Shown piece by piece: positions 8,542 to 17,460 of a stretch of 64,000 nucleotides of DNA. The stretch's first letter is position 1; each line of letters opens with the position of its first letter. Position numbers and translations under genes: made by a program. The stretch is from Cocleimonas sp. (GTDB lineage: Bacteria > Pseudomonadota > Gammaproteobacteria > Thiotrichales > Thiotrichaceae), in contig JAKIUW010000018.1 in assembly GCA_021647365.1 (NCBI GenBank), positions 6,981-70,980 on the forward strand, in the 5' to 3' direction. Under the pieces are notes generated by a model that saw nothing but the letters and a program-made list of their open reading frames with translations, was not told where the DNA came from and did not search any database.

Positions 8542-8997
8542 TCAATAACCTACCGTATTCTCCTCAACCCAGCGCGAACTACCTTCTTTTAAAGTTTCCT
8601 GCTTCCAAAAAGGCGCTTTGTGCTTTAGGTCTTCCATTATAACGCGACAAGCTTCAAAGGCATCAACGCGATGCGATGACCATACGGTAACTAACACAAT
8701 CGGTTCTGCAGGTAATATCTTACCTACACGATGCACAACTAAAACATTCAGCAACGACCATTTATTTGAAGCCTCATCGATAATCTCATTGAGCTGTTTC
8801 TCGGTCATTTTAGGGTAATGCTCCAACGTCATACTGGTCACATCATCACCTTCATTAAAATCACGCATCGTACCGATAAAGCTCGCCGTAGCGCCATAAT
8901 CAGTCTTACCTTGCATACTGTGAGCTTGATAGTCCTGCTGTAGCTTCCATGGGTCAAATATAGATTCAAGTACTTCTATTTTACGTGGTGTACTCAT
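8542..8997 (-). CDS. moaE: Molybdopterin synthase catalytic subunit MoaE
   Basis: Large subunit of molybdopterin synthase, which inserts two sulfurs from MoaD thiocarboxylate into cyclic pyranopterin monophosphate. Family signatures: GATASFIGTMRDFNEGDDV, LEHYPKMTEKQL, VVHRVGKILPAEPIVLV and SSHRVDAFEACRVIMEDLK with the active-site KAPFWKQE lysines. The ATG at 8997 follows a good GAGGTG ribosome site; an upstream ATG at 9018 lacks one. It sits 13 nt after the moaD stop, so the two subunits are co-translated. Confidence 0.95.
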   Translation of the reverse strand: MSTPRKIEVLESIFDPWKLQQDYQAHSMQGKTDYGATASFIGTMRDFNEGDDVTSMTLEHYPKMTEKQLNEIIDEASNKWSLLNVLVVHRVGKILPAEPIVLVTVWSSHRVDAFEACRVIMEDLKHKAPFWKQETLKEGSSRWVEENTVGY

Positions 8998-9010
8998 AAG
9001 GGCACCTCTA

Positions 9011-9244
9011 TTAGCCACCCGTTACAGGAGGGAAAAACGCTATCTCATCGCCATCGCTCACCATAGCATCAGCATCAGTATATTCTTGATTAAGCGCCAC
9101 AAGTACGTCATTTGGAAAGCTTTCCTGACCTGTAGCTTGCTGCCAAACTTGTGCTACTGATAAAGATTCAGATAAATCTAGAGTATCACTACCGCACCCT
9201 ATTTTTTCTCGCAAACTGGCGAAATATAATATATTAATTGTCAT
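9011..9244 (-). CDS. moaD: Molybdopterin synthase sulfur carrier MoaD
   Basis: Ubiquitin-like small subunit of molybdopterin synthase. It starts MTINILYFASLREKIG, a classical MoaD N-terminus, and ends in FFPPVTGG, the Gly-Gly tail that is adenylated by MoeB and turned into a thiocarboxylate. The start at 9244 gives 77 residues; a start at 9262 would add an atypical extension. First gene of the moaD-moaE pair, directly downstream of a strong terminator. Confidence 0.94.
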   Translation of the reverse strand: MTINILYFASLREKIGCGSDTLDLSESLSVAQVWQQATGQESFPNDVLVALNQEYTDADAMVSDGDEIAFFPPVTGG

Positions 9245-9275
9245 AAGATGAATGTAGCACAATAATAGTTTTGAA

Positions 9276-9312
9276 CAATAAAAAAGCCCTTTTTAACAGG
9301 GCTTTTTTATTG
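9276..9312. terminator. Bidirectional rho-independent terminator
   Basis: Hairpin with arms AAGCCCT and AGGGCTT around TTTTAAC, flanked by an A-run on the left and a T-run on the right, so it can work in both directions. On the minus strand it ends the SulP transcript and isolates it from moaD. Confidence 0.85.
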
Positions 9313-9338
9313 AATACTGGGCTTAATCTAACTCCTGC

Positions 9339-11090
9339 TTAAGTATGAATTGGCTTTAAGATAGATTCGACGTCAATCTCATCACCCATCATTTCTTTCG
9401 CATGACGAATGGCCTGAGTGCGCTCACGGAAGAAACGATCTTCCCCTATCTTATCCAATAAACCAGAACGCTTGAAAGCATCTAACATCGGCTTTTTAGC
9501 GCGCGCGATATAAAGCTCAATCCCTGCTGCATCCAAGCGCTCGCAAATACGCCCAAGCGTTTCTTCACCCGTAGAATCAACAAGATCAACCGATTCAAAA
9601 TCTAAAACCATGACTTTAAGATCAGGTTTTTCAGCCATGCTATTTAAAACCTTACCTTCAAGGTACCCTGCATTACCAAAGTATAAGTCACCGTCATAAC
9701 GAAAAATTGATACGGTATCGCTGGTTTTTAAATCGAATAAATCGGCATCACGCAATGTACCATCTTCATGGCGACAAACCTCAACAAAGTGCGGGCTCAT
9801 AGTACGGTAAAGGAATAAACCTAGTGACAGCAACACACCTACAATAATGCCTTTCTCTAAATGTGGCGCAAAGAATAGTGTTGTAACAAATACTGCAACT
9901 GCAACAAAGCCATCATGTCTGTGAACTTTCCACGCATGCACAATAGGTTTAATTTTAATAAGATTAAATACTGCGACCATAATAACAGCGGCTAGTGTTG
10001 CTTGCGGTAAATGGTAAAGAAGCGGCGTTAGGAACAACAGAGTAATTGCAACTAATATGCCCGTTATAACAGATGACAGGCCTGTTCTTGCATCAGCAGA
10101 AAAGTTTACTGCTGAGCGCGAAAATGAGCCAGAAACTGCATAACCTTGGAATAACGATGAAACCAAGTTAGCCAAACCTTGCCCAACCAGCTCTTGGTTA
10201 GCAGAAAGTCGCTGTCGCGTTTCAGATGAAATTGCCTTCGCTACCGAAATTGCTTCAACAAAACCCAAAACACCAATCACCAATGCCGACATCATCAAGT
10301 GAACAATTTGATTAAATTCAACTTCAGGGACTTTAAAACCTGGTAAGCCGCTAGGAACAATACCTACAACACCACCACCTTGAGTCTCGTATCCAAAGAA
10401 ATAGGCAAGCAAAGTACAGATCACGACCGTAATTAAAACATTGGGTAATTTAGGCGTGAATTTCTTGATAGCTATCAATAAGAAAATCGAAAGAATTCCC
10501 ATCCCCAAGGTAATAAAGTGAGTTTGTGGCAAGTCTTGGATGATATGCCAAACCGTCTCATAGTGATGTTCACCTTTACGCGTAGCAATACCAAATATTT
10601 TTCCAACCTGTGAGCTAGCAATAATAATAGCAGCCGCATTAGTAAAGCCTACAACAACAGGATGAGAAAGAAAATCAACCAGCACGCCTAAGCGTAATAA
10701 GCCCAGTGATAGCTGAAATATACCCACCATAAAGGCCAGAATAGCCGCATAAGCCATATAACCTTCAGGGCTCGCTATCGCAAGTGGTTCTAACGCCGCT
10801 GCCGTTAATAACGAAACAATGGCTACAGGGCCTGTCGCAAGCTGGCGAGACGATCCAAAAATGGCAGCAATAATAACTGGGAGAAAAGAAGCGTATAAAC
10901 CCACATAAGGTGGCAAACCCGCTAGTTGTGCATAAGCCATCGATTGAGGAACAAGCACTAATGCAACAGTTAAACCCGCTATTGCATCAGCTTTTAAGGT
11001 GTTACCATCTTTTAATTCACCAATCCAAGCAAGAAAGGGGGTGAAACGTTCTTTCCAATCGCCAACGATTGAAGTCAGTGCATTTGCCAT
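9339..11090 (-). CDS. SulP family anion transporter with STAS domain
   Basis: Inner-membrane SLC26/SulP anion transporter, 583 residues. The signature PQSMAYAQLAGLPPYVGLYA lies at residues 48-67, followed by many membrane helices (GSSRQLATGPVAIVSLL, GLANLVSSLFQGYAVSGSFSRSAVN). The cytoplasmic C-terminal third is a STAS domain (VMVLDFESVDLVDSTGEETL). Family members carry sulfate, bicarbonate or other anions; I cannot tell the substrate here, and there is no carbonic anhydrase or sulfur-assimilation neighbour. Single gene with its own terminator. Confidence 0.92.
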   Translation of the reverse strand: MANALTSIVGDWKERFTPFLAWIGELKDGNTLKADAIAGLTVALVLVPQSMAYAQLAGLPPYVGLYASFLPVIIAAIFGSSRQLATGPVAIVSLLTAAALEPLAIASPEGYMAYAAILAFMVGIFQLSLGLLRLGVLVDFLSHPVVVGFTNAAAIIIASSQVGKIFGIATRKGEHHYETVWHIIQDLPQTHFITLGMGILSIFLLIAIKKFTPKLPNVLITVVICTLLAYFFGYETQGGGVVGIVPSGLPGFKVPEVEFNQIVHLMMSALVIGVLGFVEAISVAKAISSETRQRLSANQELVGQGLANLVSSLFQGYAVSGSFSRSAVNFSADARTGLSSVITGILVAITLLFLTPLLYHLPQATLAAVIMVAVFNLIKIKPIVHAWKVHRHDGFVAVAVFVTTLFFAPHLEKGIIVGVLLSLGLFLYRTMSPHFVEVCRHEDGTLRDADLFDLKTSDTVSIFRYDGDLYFGNAGYLEGKVLNSMAEKPDLKVMVLDFESVDLVDSTGEETLGRICERLDAAGIELYIARAKKPMLDAFKRSGLLDKIGEDRFFRERTQAIRHAKEMMGDEIDVESILKPIHT

Positions 11091-11251
11091 TAGATTTATC
11101 TTCTCACGTATTATCGTTCAAAACATCGACAGAACAGTGTGTGTTTATGGCGCAGAATTATATTAGAAAATATATATTCTTTCAGCTATTTTCATTATTC
11201 AAAGCTGTTAATTATTAATATACGAAGATCTTAATAATGACACACAAAGTA

Positions 11252-11274
11252 CACTCCCCCCCTAGTTTACACGA
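11252..11274 (+). repeat. Dispersed repeat arm R3 (degenerate single)
   Basis: Decayed copy: CACTCCCCCC, then CTAG and TTTACACGA in place of the usual TAG and TTTTACATGATG. Lies in the 209-nt gap between the sulP start and the glmS stop, which otherwise shows only AT-rich sequence. Confidence 0.7.
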
Positions 11275-11299
11275 CTAAGTAAGCATCATGAAGAATCGG

Positions 11300-13132
11300 T
11301 TATTCAACCGTGACACTTTTTGCCAAGTTGCGTGGCTTATCCACATCTGTTCCTTTAAATACTGCCACATGGTATGACAATAGTTGCAAAGGAATGGTAT
11401 AAATAATCGGCGCTATACTTTCAGGGACTTGTTCCATTTCAATCACGTGAATATTATCTTGTTGTGTAATTCCTGCTGACTTATCGGCAAATAGATACAA
11501 GACACCGCCACGTGATCTTACCTCTTCTAAGTTTGATTTTAATTTCTCTAATAAACGCGTGTTTGGCGCAACAGCAACAATCGGCATTTCACTATCAACC
11601 AATGCCAATGGACCATGCTTTAATTCACCCGCTGGATAAGCTTCGGCATGAATATAAGATATTTCTTTGAGCTTTAGTGCGCCTTCCATTGCTACAGGGT
11701 ACTGATCACCACGCCCGAGGAATAATGCATTATTCTTATCAATAAACTGTTCTGCCATTTCTTCAATAGCATTGTCATGCTCCAAAGACTGTTCCAACAA
11801 TGCAGGTAACTTCTTTAAATTAGTCACTAACTCCGCAACCTTTTCAGTTTTATCACCCTTAGCTTGCATCAGCAAACCAATTAGCAACTGTAAAACAACC
11901 AGCTGTGTTGTAAATGCTTTAGTTGATGCAACGCCAATTTCAGGGCCCGCGATGGTTAATAATGAAAAATCTGACTCTCTAACTAACGAGCTTTCATCTA
12001 CATTACAAATACTTAGGCTTGCTAGACAGCCTAGACCTTTCACTTTATCCAGTGCCGCTAAAGTGTCTGCTGTTTCACCTGATTGCGACAATGTTACAAA
12101 TAGCACATCTTTTCTGGGTGCTTGACGGCGATAGCGATATTCACTGGCAACTTCAACATGACATGGAATATCAGTCATGCTTTCCATCCAATAGCGTGCT
12201 ATCAAACCGGCATGATAGCTGGTTCCACAGGCAACGATTTGAACCTCTTTCACTTGTGCTAACGTTTCTAAAACATTCTCACCGCGTATACATTGCTTAA
12301 TATCGTCGCGCCCTAAACGTCCTTCTAAGGTTTTTTGTACTGCCTGTGGTTGCTCGTATATCTCTTTGAGCATGTAATGGCGATATTCACCAAGGTCCGA
12401 CTCGAGTGAACAAGCTTGCGATTGCTTAACTTCACGTTCAACCGTTTTGCCATTCTCATCTTCAATGGTAATTTGGTGACGTTGAATTGTCGCCACATCA
12501 CCATTTTCTAAGAAAATAAATTTGCTAGTTACGGGCAAAATAGCTTGAACATCTGAGCCTAAAAAATTCTCACCTAGACCCACTCCAATAACCAGTGGGC
12601 TACCTAGTCGCGCACCAATTAATACGTCTGGTTCTTCTGTAGAAATCACACCCAAAGCAAATGCGCCTGTTAACTGGCTGATTGACTGCTTAACCGCATC
12701 CAACAAACTAACACCATCAACTAGGTTTGACTCAATGAGATGCACAATTACTTCCGTATCCGTTTCAGAGGTAAACTCATAACCTTTAGCGGTTAGCGCC
12801 TTGCGTAGCTCTTGATAGTTTTCAATAATGCCATTATGAACAACCGCAACGCGGTTGTTACTTAAGTGTGGATGCGCATTGCGCTCGGCTGGTTCACCAT
12901 GGGTTGCCCAGCGTGTGTGGGATATACCTACTACGCCGTACTGCGGAGATTGCTCTAGCTTCTTTTCTAGCTCTGCTACACGCCCTAATGAACGCACACG
13001 TTGTAATTTACTATCTTCATCCAGCAGTGCGACACCTGCAGAATCATAGCCACGGTATTCTAATCTACGTAAACCTTCTAACAGAATTTCGGTAACAGGA
13101 CGTTGAGCAATTGCTCCGACTATTCCACACAT
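11300..13132 (-). CDS. glmS: Glutamine--fructose-6-phosphate aminotransferase (isomerizing)
   Basis: Makes glucosamine-6-phosphate for peptidoglycan and LPS. The protein begins MCGIVGAIAQRPV; Cys2, after Met removal, is the glutaminase nucleophile of the N-terminal class II amidotransferase domain (about residues 1-230). Two SIS sugar-isomerase domains follow (VACGTSYHAG, SQSGETADTLAAL, STKAFTTQ), and the end PRNLAKSVTVE is the conserved C-tail. Length 610 is standard. Start and glmU stop overlap in TAATG, so translation is coupled. No glmS ribozyme is visible, as expected outside Firmicutes. Confidence 0.98.
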   Translation of the reverse strand: MCGIVGAIAQRPVTEILLEGLRRLEYRGYDSAGVALLDEDSKLQRVRSLGRVAELEKKLEQSPQYGVVGISHTRWATHGEPAERNAHPHLSNNRVAVVHNGIIENYQELRKALTAKGYEFTSETDTEVIVHLIESNLVDGVSLLDAVKQSISQLTGAFALGVISTEEPDVLIGARLGSPLVIGVGLGENFLGSDVQAILPVTSKFIFLENGDVATIQRHQITIEDENGKTVEREVKQSQACSLESDLGEYRHYMLKEIYEQPQAVQKTLEGRLGRDDIKQCIRGENVLETLAQVKEVQIVACGTSYHAGLIARYWMESMTDIPCHVEVASEYRYRRQAPRKDVLFVTLSQSGETADTLAALDKVKGLGCLASLSICNVDESSLVRESDFSLLTIAGPEIGVASTKAFTTQLVVLQLLIGLLMQAKGDKTEKVAELVTNLKKLPALLEQSLEHDNAIEEMAEQFIDKNNALFLGRGDQYPVAMEGALKLKEISYIHAEAYPAGELKHGPLALVDSEMPIVAVAPNTRLLEKLKSNLEEVRSRGGVLYLFADKSAGITQQDNIHVIEMEQVPESIAPIIYTIPLQLLSYHVAVFKGTDVDKPRNLAKSVTVE

Positions 13133-14517
13133 TAGCTGTTCTCCTTATCATTTTTTTTAGCCTTTTGAGGTCGCTTCCAACCTTTTATAGTAACTTGTTT
13201 GGATCGTGAAAGAGTCAACTCACCTTCAGGAGTGTCTTTTGTAATGGTCGAACCTGCACCAATAACAGTGCCTTTTGCAAGATTCACTGGCGCTACTAAT
13301 TGTGTATCAGATCCCACAAAAACATTATCACCAATAATAGTTTGAAATTTATTCGCGCCATCGTAATTGCAAGTAATCGTTCCAGCACCAATATTTACAT
13401 TTTCACCCATTTGGGTATCACCAATATAGCTAAGATGACTAACTTTACTGCCAACACCAATGGTTGATTTTTTGGTTTCTACAAAGTTTCCAATTTTTGC
13501 ATTGGCTTTTAAAACTGTCTCAGGACGAATTCTGGCAAAAGGGCCAATATCGCAAGACTCACCAATAATTGATGAGTCTATATTTGAATGAGCTTTGATA
13601 ATCGTATTTCTAGCGATTTGGCTATCTTTAATCACACAAGCGGATTCAATCGTTACATTGTCGCCTAATACCACATCGCCTATAAAAACAGTATTCACAT
13701 CAATACTAACGTCTTTACCCGCGGTTACTGTGCCACGAATATCAATCCTTGCAGGGTCAAGTAACGTCACACCCGCTAACATAAGCTCATTTGCTTTTAT
13801 CACTTGATAAGCTCTTTCTAATTCTGCTTGTTGAATACGATTATTGACGCCCTGCACTTCTAAGGGATTATTACACACGGCGGCTTCTACTGTACCACCT
13901 TCACTCACTGCTAAAGCGATACAATCAGTTAAATAATATTCACCTTGTGAATTGTTGGGTTTAAGCTGCTTCAACCAGCGCTTTAAATCAGAACCTTTTG
14001 CTGCAATGAAGCCTGTATTCACTTCAGTAATTTTGCGCTGTTCATCTGTCGCATCTTTCTCTTCTACAATACTTAATATTTTCCCATCACCATTACGCAC
14101 AATTCGCCCATAACCAAAAGGATCATCAAGATGAGTGGTTAGCACACTAAGCGTTGAGTTATCAAGGTTTTCCGCAAGTAAGCTAAGCGTATCTGCCTGA
14201 ATTAAAGGCACATCCCCATAAGCAATAATGACCGTCGAATCATCATCAATTAAAGATTCGGCTTGTGCCACAGCATGACCTGTACCTTTCTGGTCTTCTT
14301 GTAATGCCCAATGGATATTTTTATTACTGACCGTATTGCGAACCAGCTCGCCGCCATGCCCGTATACAATAGCCATTTCTGTAACACTGAGTTGCAAACA
14401 ACTATTAACAACATGTTGAAGCATTGGCTTACCACCAATAAGGTGTAGTACCTTTGGAAGTGATGAATTCATGCGAGTGCCTTTACCCGCTGCAAGAATT
14501 ATGGGAAATATGTTCAT
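13132..14517 (-). CDS. glmU: Bifunctional UDP-GlcNAc pyrophosphorylase / GlcN-1-P acetyltransferase
   Basis: Bifunctional cytoplasmic enzyme for the last two steps to UDP-GlcNAc. The N-terminal uridyltransferase begins with PIILAAGKGTRMNSSLPKVL and has IIAYGDVPLI. The C-terminal left-handed beta-helix acetyltransferase shows hexapeptide repeats (GPFARIRPETVL, NFVETKKSTIG, NIGAGTITCNYDG). Length 461 is near the E. coli 456. It precedes glmS with a one-base overlap; the pair supplies cell-wall amino sugar. Confidence 0.98.
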   Translation of the reverse strand: MNIFPIILAAGKGTRMNSSLPKVLHLIGGKPMLQHVVNSCLQLSVTEMAIVYGHGGELVRNTVSNKNIHWALQEDQKGTGHAVAQAESLIDDDSTVIIAYGDVPLIQADTLSLLAENLDNSTLSVLTTHLDDPFGYGRIVRNGDGKILSIVEEKDATDEQRKITEVNTGFIAAKGSDLKRWLKQLKPNNSQGEYYLTDCIALAVSEGGTVEAAVCNNPLEVQGVNNRIQQAELERAYQVIKANELMLAGVTLLDPARIDIRGTVTAGKDVSIDVNTVFIGDVVLGDNVTIESACVIKDSQIARNTIIKAHSNIDSSIIGESCDIGPFARIRPETVLKANAKIGNFVETKKSTIGVGSKVSHLSYIGDTQMGENVNIGAGTITCNYDGANKFQTIIGDNVFVGSDTQLVAPVNLAKGTVIGAGSTITKDTPEGELTLSRSKQVTIKGWKRPQKAKKNDKENS

Positions 14518-14654
14518 AAGCCTGAATCGTATATTTATGTTATCAGAATGTTTTTATTATAGAGGTGGGTAAATTATAAGCAATTTATGCAACTTGCAAC
14601 TTGCAACTCAAGAGAACAGATAAAACGTGGCATACCAAAGACAAATAAATTAAT

Positions 14655-14713
14655 TATACAGCACACCCCCCTAGTTTTACATGACATGTAAAACTAGGGG
14701 GGTGTGCTGTATA
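14655..14713. repeat. Dispersed repeat pair R4 (perfect palindrome, TAG/TAG)
   Basis: Two facing arms form a perfect 29-bp inverted repeat with a single unpaired base (14684). Each arm is TATACAG, then CACACCCCCC, TAG, TTTTACATG. The pairing extends beyond the standard unit into the flanking TATACAG. It lies upstream of glmU and just downstream of the 14718 gene (both minus strand), and might act as a terminator for the latter, although there is no clear T-run. Confidence 0.95.
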
Positions 14714-14717
14714 TATA

Positions 14718-15965
14718 TTAATAGGTTTTACAACGCGCTTTATAAGGACTAGTTTGAGCACCCCAACGATATTCTAATGGAGCATTAGGATCTGAAATTA
14801 CTTTTCCAGATGCAAGGTTTCGTCGTAGTTCTCTAAGTGGGATAAAGTATTTTTCTCCCAAGCTCATCTGTACCAAGCAGAATCTATTCAACTCTTTAAC
14901 CTCAGCTGGAGGTGGTTCTGCAGGAGAAAACAGAGCTTTAGCCCAACGTTGAGGCTGTGTCCAATGCTTGTATTTACTATTTCGTTCATAATGATTTTTG
15001 ACTGCATTAAAAAAGGCTTTTAATCGTCGGTCACGCGAGGGGGTTGAATAGTTGTTATATTCGGTACGCGTCATACACTTGCGCCCTTTTTTCTTCATCT
15101 CTTGACGTTTGTAGAGCGCCTCATAAACATAAACACTACGATCATTGGCATACATACACATTGCTATTAAAAGCCGAAGCGTTTTTGCATCAGCCTCTTC
15201 TTTTCTTTTGCCTAGTGCGCTCGCAATGATATTAGTAAAACGAACATAGTCATATTTAACTAACTTGGCAAGTTTAAACTGTTCATCGCTATAACCTGGC
15301 TGCCTCTTCAATGACTTTCGGATATTTTGAGGTTGTATAAAGCGACGATAACCATCCCTTTTTCTTTTATAATCTTCTGGGACATAAAAAGGAAAAGATG
15401 GAATTCTATCTAAAAACCTTGGGGCCTTCGGTGTTGTTGAGGACATTACCTCAGCAACCCCTGTATCTGTAATATTTACAATTTGATAAGAATGAACATC
15501 AGGTGCGGCATAAATATCACCTGGCTTAATATCATTCAGTGCTATTGGGTAGGTATCATTTGCTAGTGACCTTGTGCTGGTCATATTGGCAACATAATCC
15601 ATAAACTTACGGACACGTTTTGACTCCGAATATTTATCCCAACCCGTCATACCATTACTGATTGTTTTACCACGTTTACTTGGATTATGAATGACAAAGG
15701 GCAGTTTATACTCGTATGAAAAGACAAGGCGCATTGCATAAGTGGCATCAGCACAATCATGAGAAAACTTATAATACATGGGCTTCTTTTCATTCATAAA
15801 GAACTCTTCAGTCCAATTATTTTTCACCCAATGCTGATAACGTTTTTCCCAAACATCATTCCATGTATTTTCTGACTTCCAAACCATGGCATAGGAGCTT
15901 GAACAATAAATAATAAAAAAGAGCGAAATAACACCCTTGAAGTAAAAGCTAATAATTTTTTTCAT
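14718..15965 (-). CDS. Secreted protein of unknown function, possible papain/NlpC-like fold
   Basis: Not recognised as a named family. A signal peptide is clear (basic start, hydrophobic core, cut near SYA, residue 26). The mature protein is basic and aromatic-rich. SHDCADATYAMR (Cys71) followed about 85 residues later by GDIYAAPDVHSYQIV (His158) resembles the Cys and His blocks of NlpC/P60-like amidases, where a Cys starts a helix and the His starts a strand; KPGDIY is also common there. This is a fold-level guess. A C-terminal half of charged helices (about residues 210-400) has no similarity I know. Single gene. Confidence 0.6.
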   Translation of the reverse strand: MKKIISFYFKGVISLFFIIYCSSSYAMVWKSENTWNDVWEKRYQHWVKNNWTEEFFMNEKKPMYYKFSHDCADATYAMRLVFSYEYKLPFVIHNPSKRGKTISNGMTGWDKYSESKRVRKFMDYVANMTSTRSLANDTYPIALNDIKPGDIYAAPDVHSYQIVNITDTGVAEVMSSTTPKAPRFLDRIPSFPFYVPEDYKRKRDGYRRFIQPQNIRKSLKRQPGYSDEQFKLAKLVKYDYVRFTNIIASALGKRKEEADAKTLRLLIAMCMYANDRSVYVYEALYKRQEMKKKGRKCMTRTEYNNYSTPSRDRRLKAFFNAVKNHYERNSKYKHWTQPQRWAKALFSPAEPPPAEVKELNRFCLVQMSLGEKYFIPLRELRRNLASGKVISDPNAPLEYRWGAQTSPYKARCKTY

Positions 15966-16082
15966 AAAGTCCTTTTCATTACGATCTTACGACCCTAATC
16001 ACCCTAATATGTACGTGCTTTTTAATAGCATCAGAAATTATTATACTAAGTAGTATACGATATTTTCACTGCATTAGATTCA

Positions 16083-16127
16083 AAAAAAATGCAAAAAAAA
16101 TGGGACTGAGGCAAAACCCCAGTCCCA
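16083..16127 (-). terminator. Rho-independent terminator after the lipoprotein gene
   Basis: On the minus strand: stem TGGGACTGGGG / CCTCAGTCCCA with a TTTTG loop, followed by eight T, GCA and another T-run. It lies 45 nt after the stop of the gene at 16172. Confidence 0.85.
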
Positions 16128-16171
16128 TTCTTAGCTCTGATAAATCAGAGTAAAACGATCTGCTTTTTAGC

Positions 16172-16759
16172 TTATCGCTGCATGAAACGCTTAAGTGCCG
16201 AACGAGTACCTGCACCAACTACTCCATCGATAGGTCCTTTATAGTAACCTTTCGCTTTCAACTTACGTTGTAGAGCAAATACATCAACCTGTGGTGGTTG
16301 AGCTTTATGCATTACACGACGTGGCTGGCAACCGTAGCTGTGACGATGTGGAGCACCTGTCTTCTTGTACTTGTGAGAGTGTCTCTTAGTCTTAGCACAC
16401 GCTGGAGCTTCTGCATGGTAATGAGCCCAAGGGTTTTGGTAACGCTTAGGTGGAGCTACACGCGGTGGTGGAGCTACTGGTGGTTGAGCTGCTGGTGGTG
16501 GTGTTTCAACAACTACTGGAGTTGGAGTCTCAACTTGCTGCTGTGAGCCAGCTTGCTGTGAACCGCCATCATTCTGAACCTGTGAACCACCAGCTGACTG
16601 CTGTGAACCACCAGAAGCTTGTGAACCGCCAGCAACTTGCTGAGAACCTGCTGATTGTGAAGCGCCTGAATCACCAGCAACTTGCTGTTGTGAACAACCT
16701 GTTGCAAATGCGCCAGTTAACACTAGTGCTGCAATAGAAAGTTTATTTGTTATCTTCAT
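16172..16759 (-). CDS. Lipoprotein with peptidoglycan-binding domain
   Basis: Secreted lipoprotein of 195 residues. The lipobox reads FATGC with Cys22 as the lipid site. After it come about 60 residues of low-complexity Gly-Ser-Gln sequence built on GGSQ/SQQ units, a Pro-rich stretch, a His/Lys-rich part, and a C-terminal peptidoglycan-binding type 1 domain (LQRKLKAKGYYKGPIDGVVG, then GTRSALKRF). It probably anchors the outer membrane to the wall or spans the periplasm. The ATG at 16759 follows AAAGGA at suitable distance; an ATG three codons earlier is too close to that site. The GGSQ tract is a likely site of length variation. Confidence 0.8.
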   Translation of the reverse strand: MKITNKLSIAALVLTGAFATGCSQQQVAGDSGASQSAGSQQVAGGSQASGGSQQSAGGSQVQNDGGSQQAGSQQQVETPTPVVVETPPPAAQPPVAPPPRVAPPKRYQNPWAHYHAEAPACAKTKRHSHKYKKTGAPHRHSYGCQPRRVMHKAQPPQVDVFALQRKLKAKGYYKGPIDGVVGAGTRSALKRFMQR

Positions 16760-16995
16760 AGTATGCATCCTTTACTACTTGTTAGTTATAAAATTTTAAA
16801 TGACCATTTGTGAACAAACGATCTGTATATTAATGTTTATTCGCAGACCGAGTATAGTCTTAAATTAAACCTTATTCAAAAAAAAATGGTAAAAAAACAA
16901 CAATTATTGTATTTTTTTTACATCAAAAACACATAAGCGGTTGATTTAAAGCGATAAAGCCGCCATTTTTTCTACTAATTTCTTTTAAAAAAGGA

Positions 16996-17418
16996 CTATC
17001 TTAATGTATTTCCAATGCGATGAATCATCTCAATTTGTGCTTTTGCCGCATCAAGCTCTGCTTTGATAGCTTCATAATCCAAATCTTCAGGGTCTTTTCC
17101 TTCTAAAGCATTTTCTGCACGCTTTTGCGCATCTTTTGCAGTTTGCTCATCAAGATCTTCTGACCTTACTGCAGTATCAGCCAAAATAGTAACCATTGAA
17201 GGCTGAACCTCCATAACACCACCGGCAACAAATAATGAAACCTCACCGTCGTCTGTTTTATACTTTAACTCACCTGCTTTCAAAGTCGTAATCAACTGAG
17301 AATGGCGCGGCATAATACCTAAATCACCCATAGAACCCGGTGCTATCAACTCTTGTACAGCACCTGAAAATAGTGACTCTTCAGCACTTACCACATCTAA
17401 TTGCATTGTCGTAGCCAT
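16996..17418 (-). CDS. atpC: F1 ATP synthase epsilon subunit
   Basis: Epsilon subunit of the F1 central stalk and rotation brake. N-terminal beta-sandwich (MQLDVVSAEESLFSG, GDLGIMPRHSQLIT, FVAGGVMEVQP) and C-terminal helical hairpin (KRAENALEG, AKAQIEMIHRI). Length 140 is normal. Last gene of the atp operon, 42 nt after atpD. The 236-nt gap beyond it to the lipoprotein gene is AT-rich; I see no convincing terminator there. Confidence 0.97.
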   Translation of the reverse strand: MATTMQLDVVSAEESLFSGAVQELIAPGSMGDLGIMPRHSQLITTLKAGELKYKTDDGEVSLFVAGGVMEVQPSMVTILADTAVRSEDLDEQTAKDAQKRAENALEGKDPEDLDYEAIKAELDAAKAQIEMIHRIGNTLR

Positions 17419-17460
17419 ACTTATATTTCCTGTATTCTATTTATAAAACAGAAAGACGAC

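Noticed and set aside
16298..16737. Plus-strand reading frames over the lipoprotein gene
   Set aside because: They are opposite-strand reflections of low-complexity Gln/Gly/Pro codons, with repetitive translations and no ribosome site.
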